DNA from: Pyrodictiaceae archaeon
GTDB lineage: Archaea; Thermoproteota; Thermoprotei_A; Sulfolobales; Pyrodictiaceae
DNA: 15,108 bases
Reading direction: 5' to 3'
Assembly: GCA_026986935.1 (NCBI GenBank)
Contig: JALSNP010000026.1
Span: 1 to 15,108 of the forward strand
Each line of letters starts with the position of its first letter. Position 1 is the first letter of the stretch. Of this stretch, positions 14,266 through 15,108 are shown one piece after another. Both the position numbers and the translations under genes were made by a program. The notes beneath the pieces are model-generated. The model was not told where the DNA came from, made no database searches, and saw nothing but the letters and a program-made list of their open reading frames with translations.

Positions 14266-14270
14266 GGTGA
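14266..14270 (+). promoter_or_regulatory. Ribosome binding site that sets the lhr start (GTG 14277)
   Basis: GGTGA six bases before the GTG. This is the best translation-start signal in the region and places the start 17 codons upstream of the first in-frame ATG (14328). Confidence 0.65.
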
Positions 14271-14276
14271 CGGGTA

Positions 14277-15108
14277 GTGCCTATTAAGTGGCTTAAGCGC
14301 TGCTCTGGGGATGAAGAAGTATACTCTATGTTGCGTAGCTACGTGGCTGGCTGGTTCAGAAACAAGTATGGCGCATTTACTATTCCGCAGAGATGCGCTA
14401 TACCGTTGATAAAGCAGGGCCATAACGTTCTGCTATCATCGCCAACGGGTACGGGCAAGACCTTGGCAGTGTTCCTGGGCATAATAGATGAGTTGTTCCG
14501 GCTAGCAGAGATGGGTGAGCTCGAGAACAAGATCTACGCGATATATGTTTCTCCGCTCAGAGCGCTGAACAATGATATGAGGCGCAATCTTCTCGAACCA
14601 CTACAGGGTATACGGAGATACGCTGAAGAAGTTGAAGGAATAACGTTGCCCGAGATAAAAGTGGGTGTGAGAACCAGTGATACTCCTCCTCATGAGAAGC
14701 AGAGAATGCTACGGGATCCACCCCATATACTCATTACGACGCCCGAGAGCCTGGGAATAGCTCTATCGGCGCCAAAGTTTCGTAACCGGTTAGCTACTGC
14801 GAAATGGCTCATAGTTGACGAGATACACGAGCTTGCGTCGAGCAAGAGGGGGTCGCACCTAAGTCTTTCCTTAGAGAGATTAACCTATCTGACAGGGGAG
14901 TCGCTTCAGAGGATAGGTTTATCAGCTACGATAGCTCCTCTTGAAGAGGTTGCGAAATTCCTTGTAGGATACAGGGATGACGGGGAACCGAGGGACTGTA
15001 TCATTGTTGATGCGAGGTTCGCAAAACCCATTGATATACGGGTTCTATGCCCGGTTAAAGATCTTATACATACTCCTGCTGACGTGGTTAACGAGGCTAT
15101 TTATAGGC
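14277..15108 (+). CDS. lhr: Lhr-type SF2 DNA helicase, N-terminal part (cut by right edge)
   Basis: Partial gene: 277 codons are present and the frame stays open to the window end. Lhr helicases are ATP-dependent 3'-5' DNA translocases of superfamily 2 with roles in archaeal DNA repair. Motifs of RecA domain 1: Q-motif-like FTIPQR (34-39), Walker A SPTGTGKT (55-62), motif Ia VSPLRALNND (91-100), motif Ib TTPESLG (154-160), motif II DEIHEL (181-186), and motif III GLSATIA (214-220). DEIH together with the SPLRALNND and LSLSLERL segments is the Lhr pattern rather than RecQ or Hel308. GTG 14277 is chosen because GGTGA lies six bases upstream and VYSMLRSYVAGWF is the usual family N-terminus; ATG 14328 would remove part of it. 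Divergent from the regulator genes and the nuclease operon. Confidence 0.92.
   Translation, partial: MPIKWLKRCSGDEEVYSMLRSYVAGWFRNKYGAFTIPQRCAIPLIKQGHNVLLSSPTGTGKTLAVFLGIIDELFRLAEMGELENKIYAIYVSPLRALNNDMRRNLLEPLQGIRRYAEEVEGITLPEIKVGVRTSDTPPHEKQRMLRDPPHILITTPESLGIALSAPKFRNRLATAKWLIVDEIHELASSKRGSHLSLSLERLTYLTGESLQRIGLSATIAPLEEVAKFLVGYRDDGEPRDCIIVDARFAKPIDIRVLCPVKDLIHTPADVVNEAIYR

Overview
The window looks like chromosomal DNA from a hyperthermophilic crenarchaeon, probably of the Desulfurococcales/Pyrodictiaceae type. This rests on gene content (topoisomerase VI B, an archaeal class III-signal pilin, archaeal TmcA, MptE, an EndA paralogue without catalytic residues, NurA, an archaeal Lhr helicase), heavy use of AGG/AGA and ATA codons, GTG and TTG starts, GGTG/GAGG ribosome binding sites and very short intergenic gaps. 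The species cannot be fixed from the sequence alone. No rRNA, tRNA, insertion sequence or CRISPR array was seen, and no stretch over 300 bases lacks a gene.

Layout: (1) 1-660, minus, the N-terminal part of topoisomerase VI subunit B, running off the left edge. (2) 814-4036, plus, a compact AT-rich type IV pilus operon: one pilin, a secretion ATPase, and a TadC/GspF-like membrane platform whose start overlaps the ATPase end. (3) 4048-5130, minus, methylthioribose-1-phosphate isomerase, sharing a 56-bp divergent promoter region with (4) 5187-7027, an EndA-like structural subunit of tRNA-splicing endonuclease that overlaps histidyl-tRNA synthetase by 4 bases. (5) 7182-9773, plus, the RNA cytidine acetyltransferase TmcA. 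Regions 4 and 5 form a tRNA/RNA maturation block. (6) 9793-11143, MptE (minus) and a DUF447 protein (plus), whose divergent 5' ends overlap. (7) 11144-11279, a GC-rich convergent spacer with nested strong hairpins.

(8) 11280-13588, minus, a three-gene operon of nucleic-acid hydrolases: a Cas4/RecB-like Fe-S nuclease, then a PHP phosphoesterase, then a NurA-family nuclease. The genes are tightly spaced, and the PHP ribosome binding site overlaps the Cas4-like stop codon. (9) 13657-14134, minus, a small ribbon-helix-helix regulator overlapping a probable winged-helix protein. (10) 14277 to the right edge, plus, the N-terminal part of an Lhr-type SF2 helicase starting at a GTG with a good ribosome binding site. 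The 142-bp divergent region between the regulator and lhr holds a perfect 10-bp palindrome and a 5-bp stem-loop that could be operators.

The most interesting part is 11.3-15.1 kb. A 5'-end-processing nuclease, a Cas4-like Fe-S nuclease, a PHP phosphoesterase and an SF2 helicase lie around a small two-gene regulatory unit, with no CRISPR adaptation genes in view. I infer a DNA repair or genome-defence module, but the sequence shows only the families and the arrangement. Several gene starts differ from the longest possible reading frame. They were chosen from ribosome binding sites and family alignment, and are explained in each entry.
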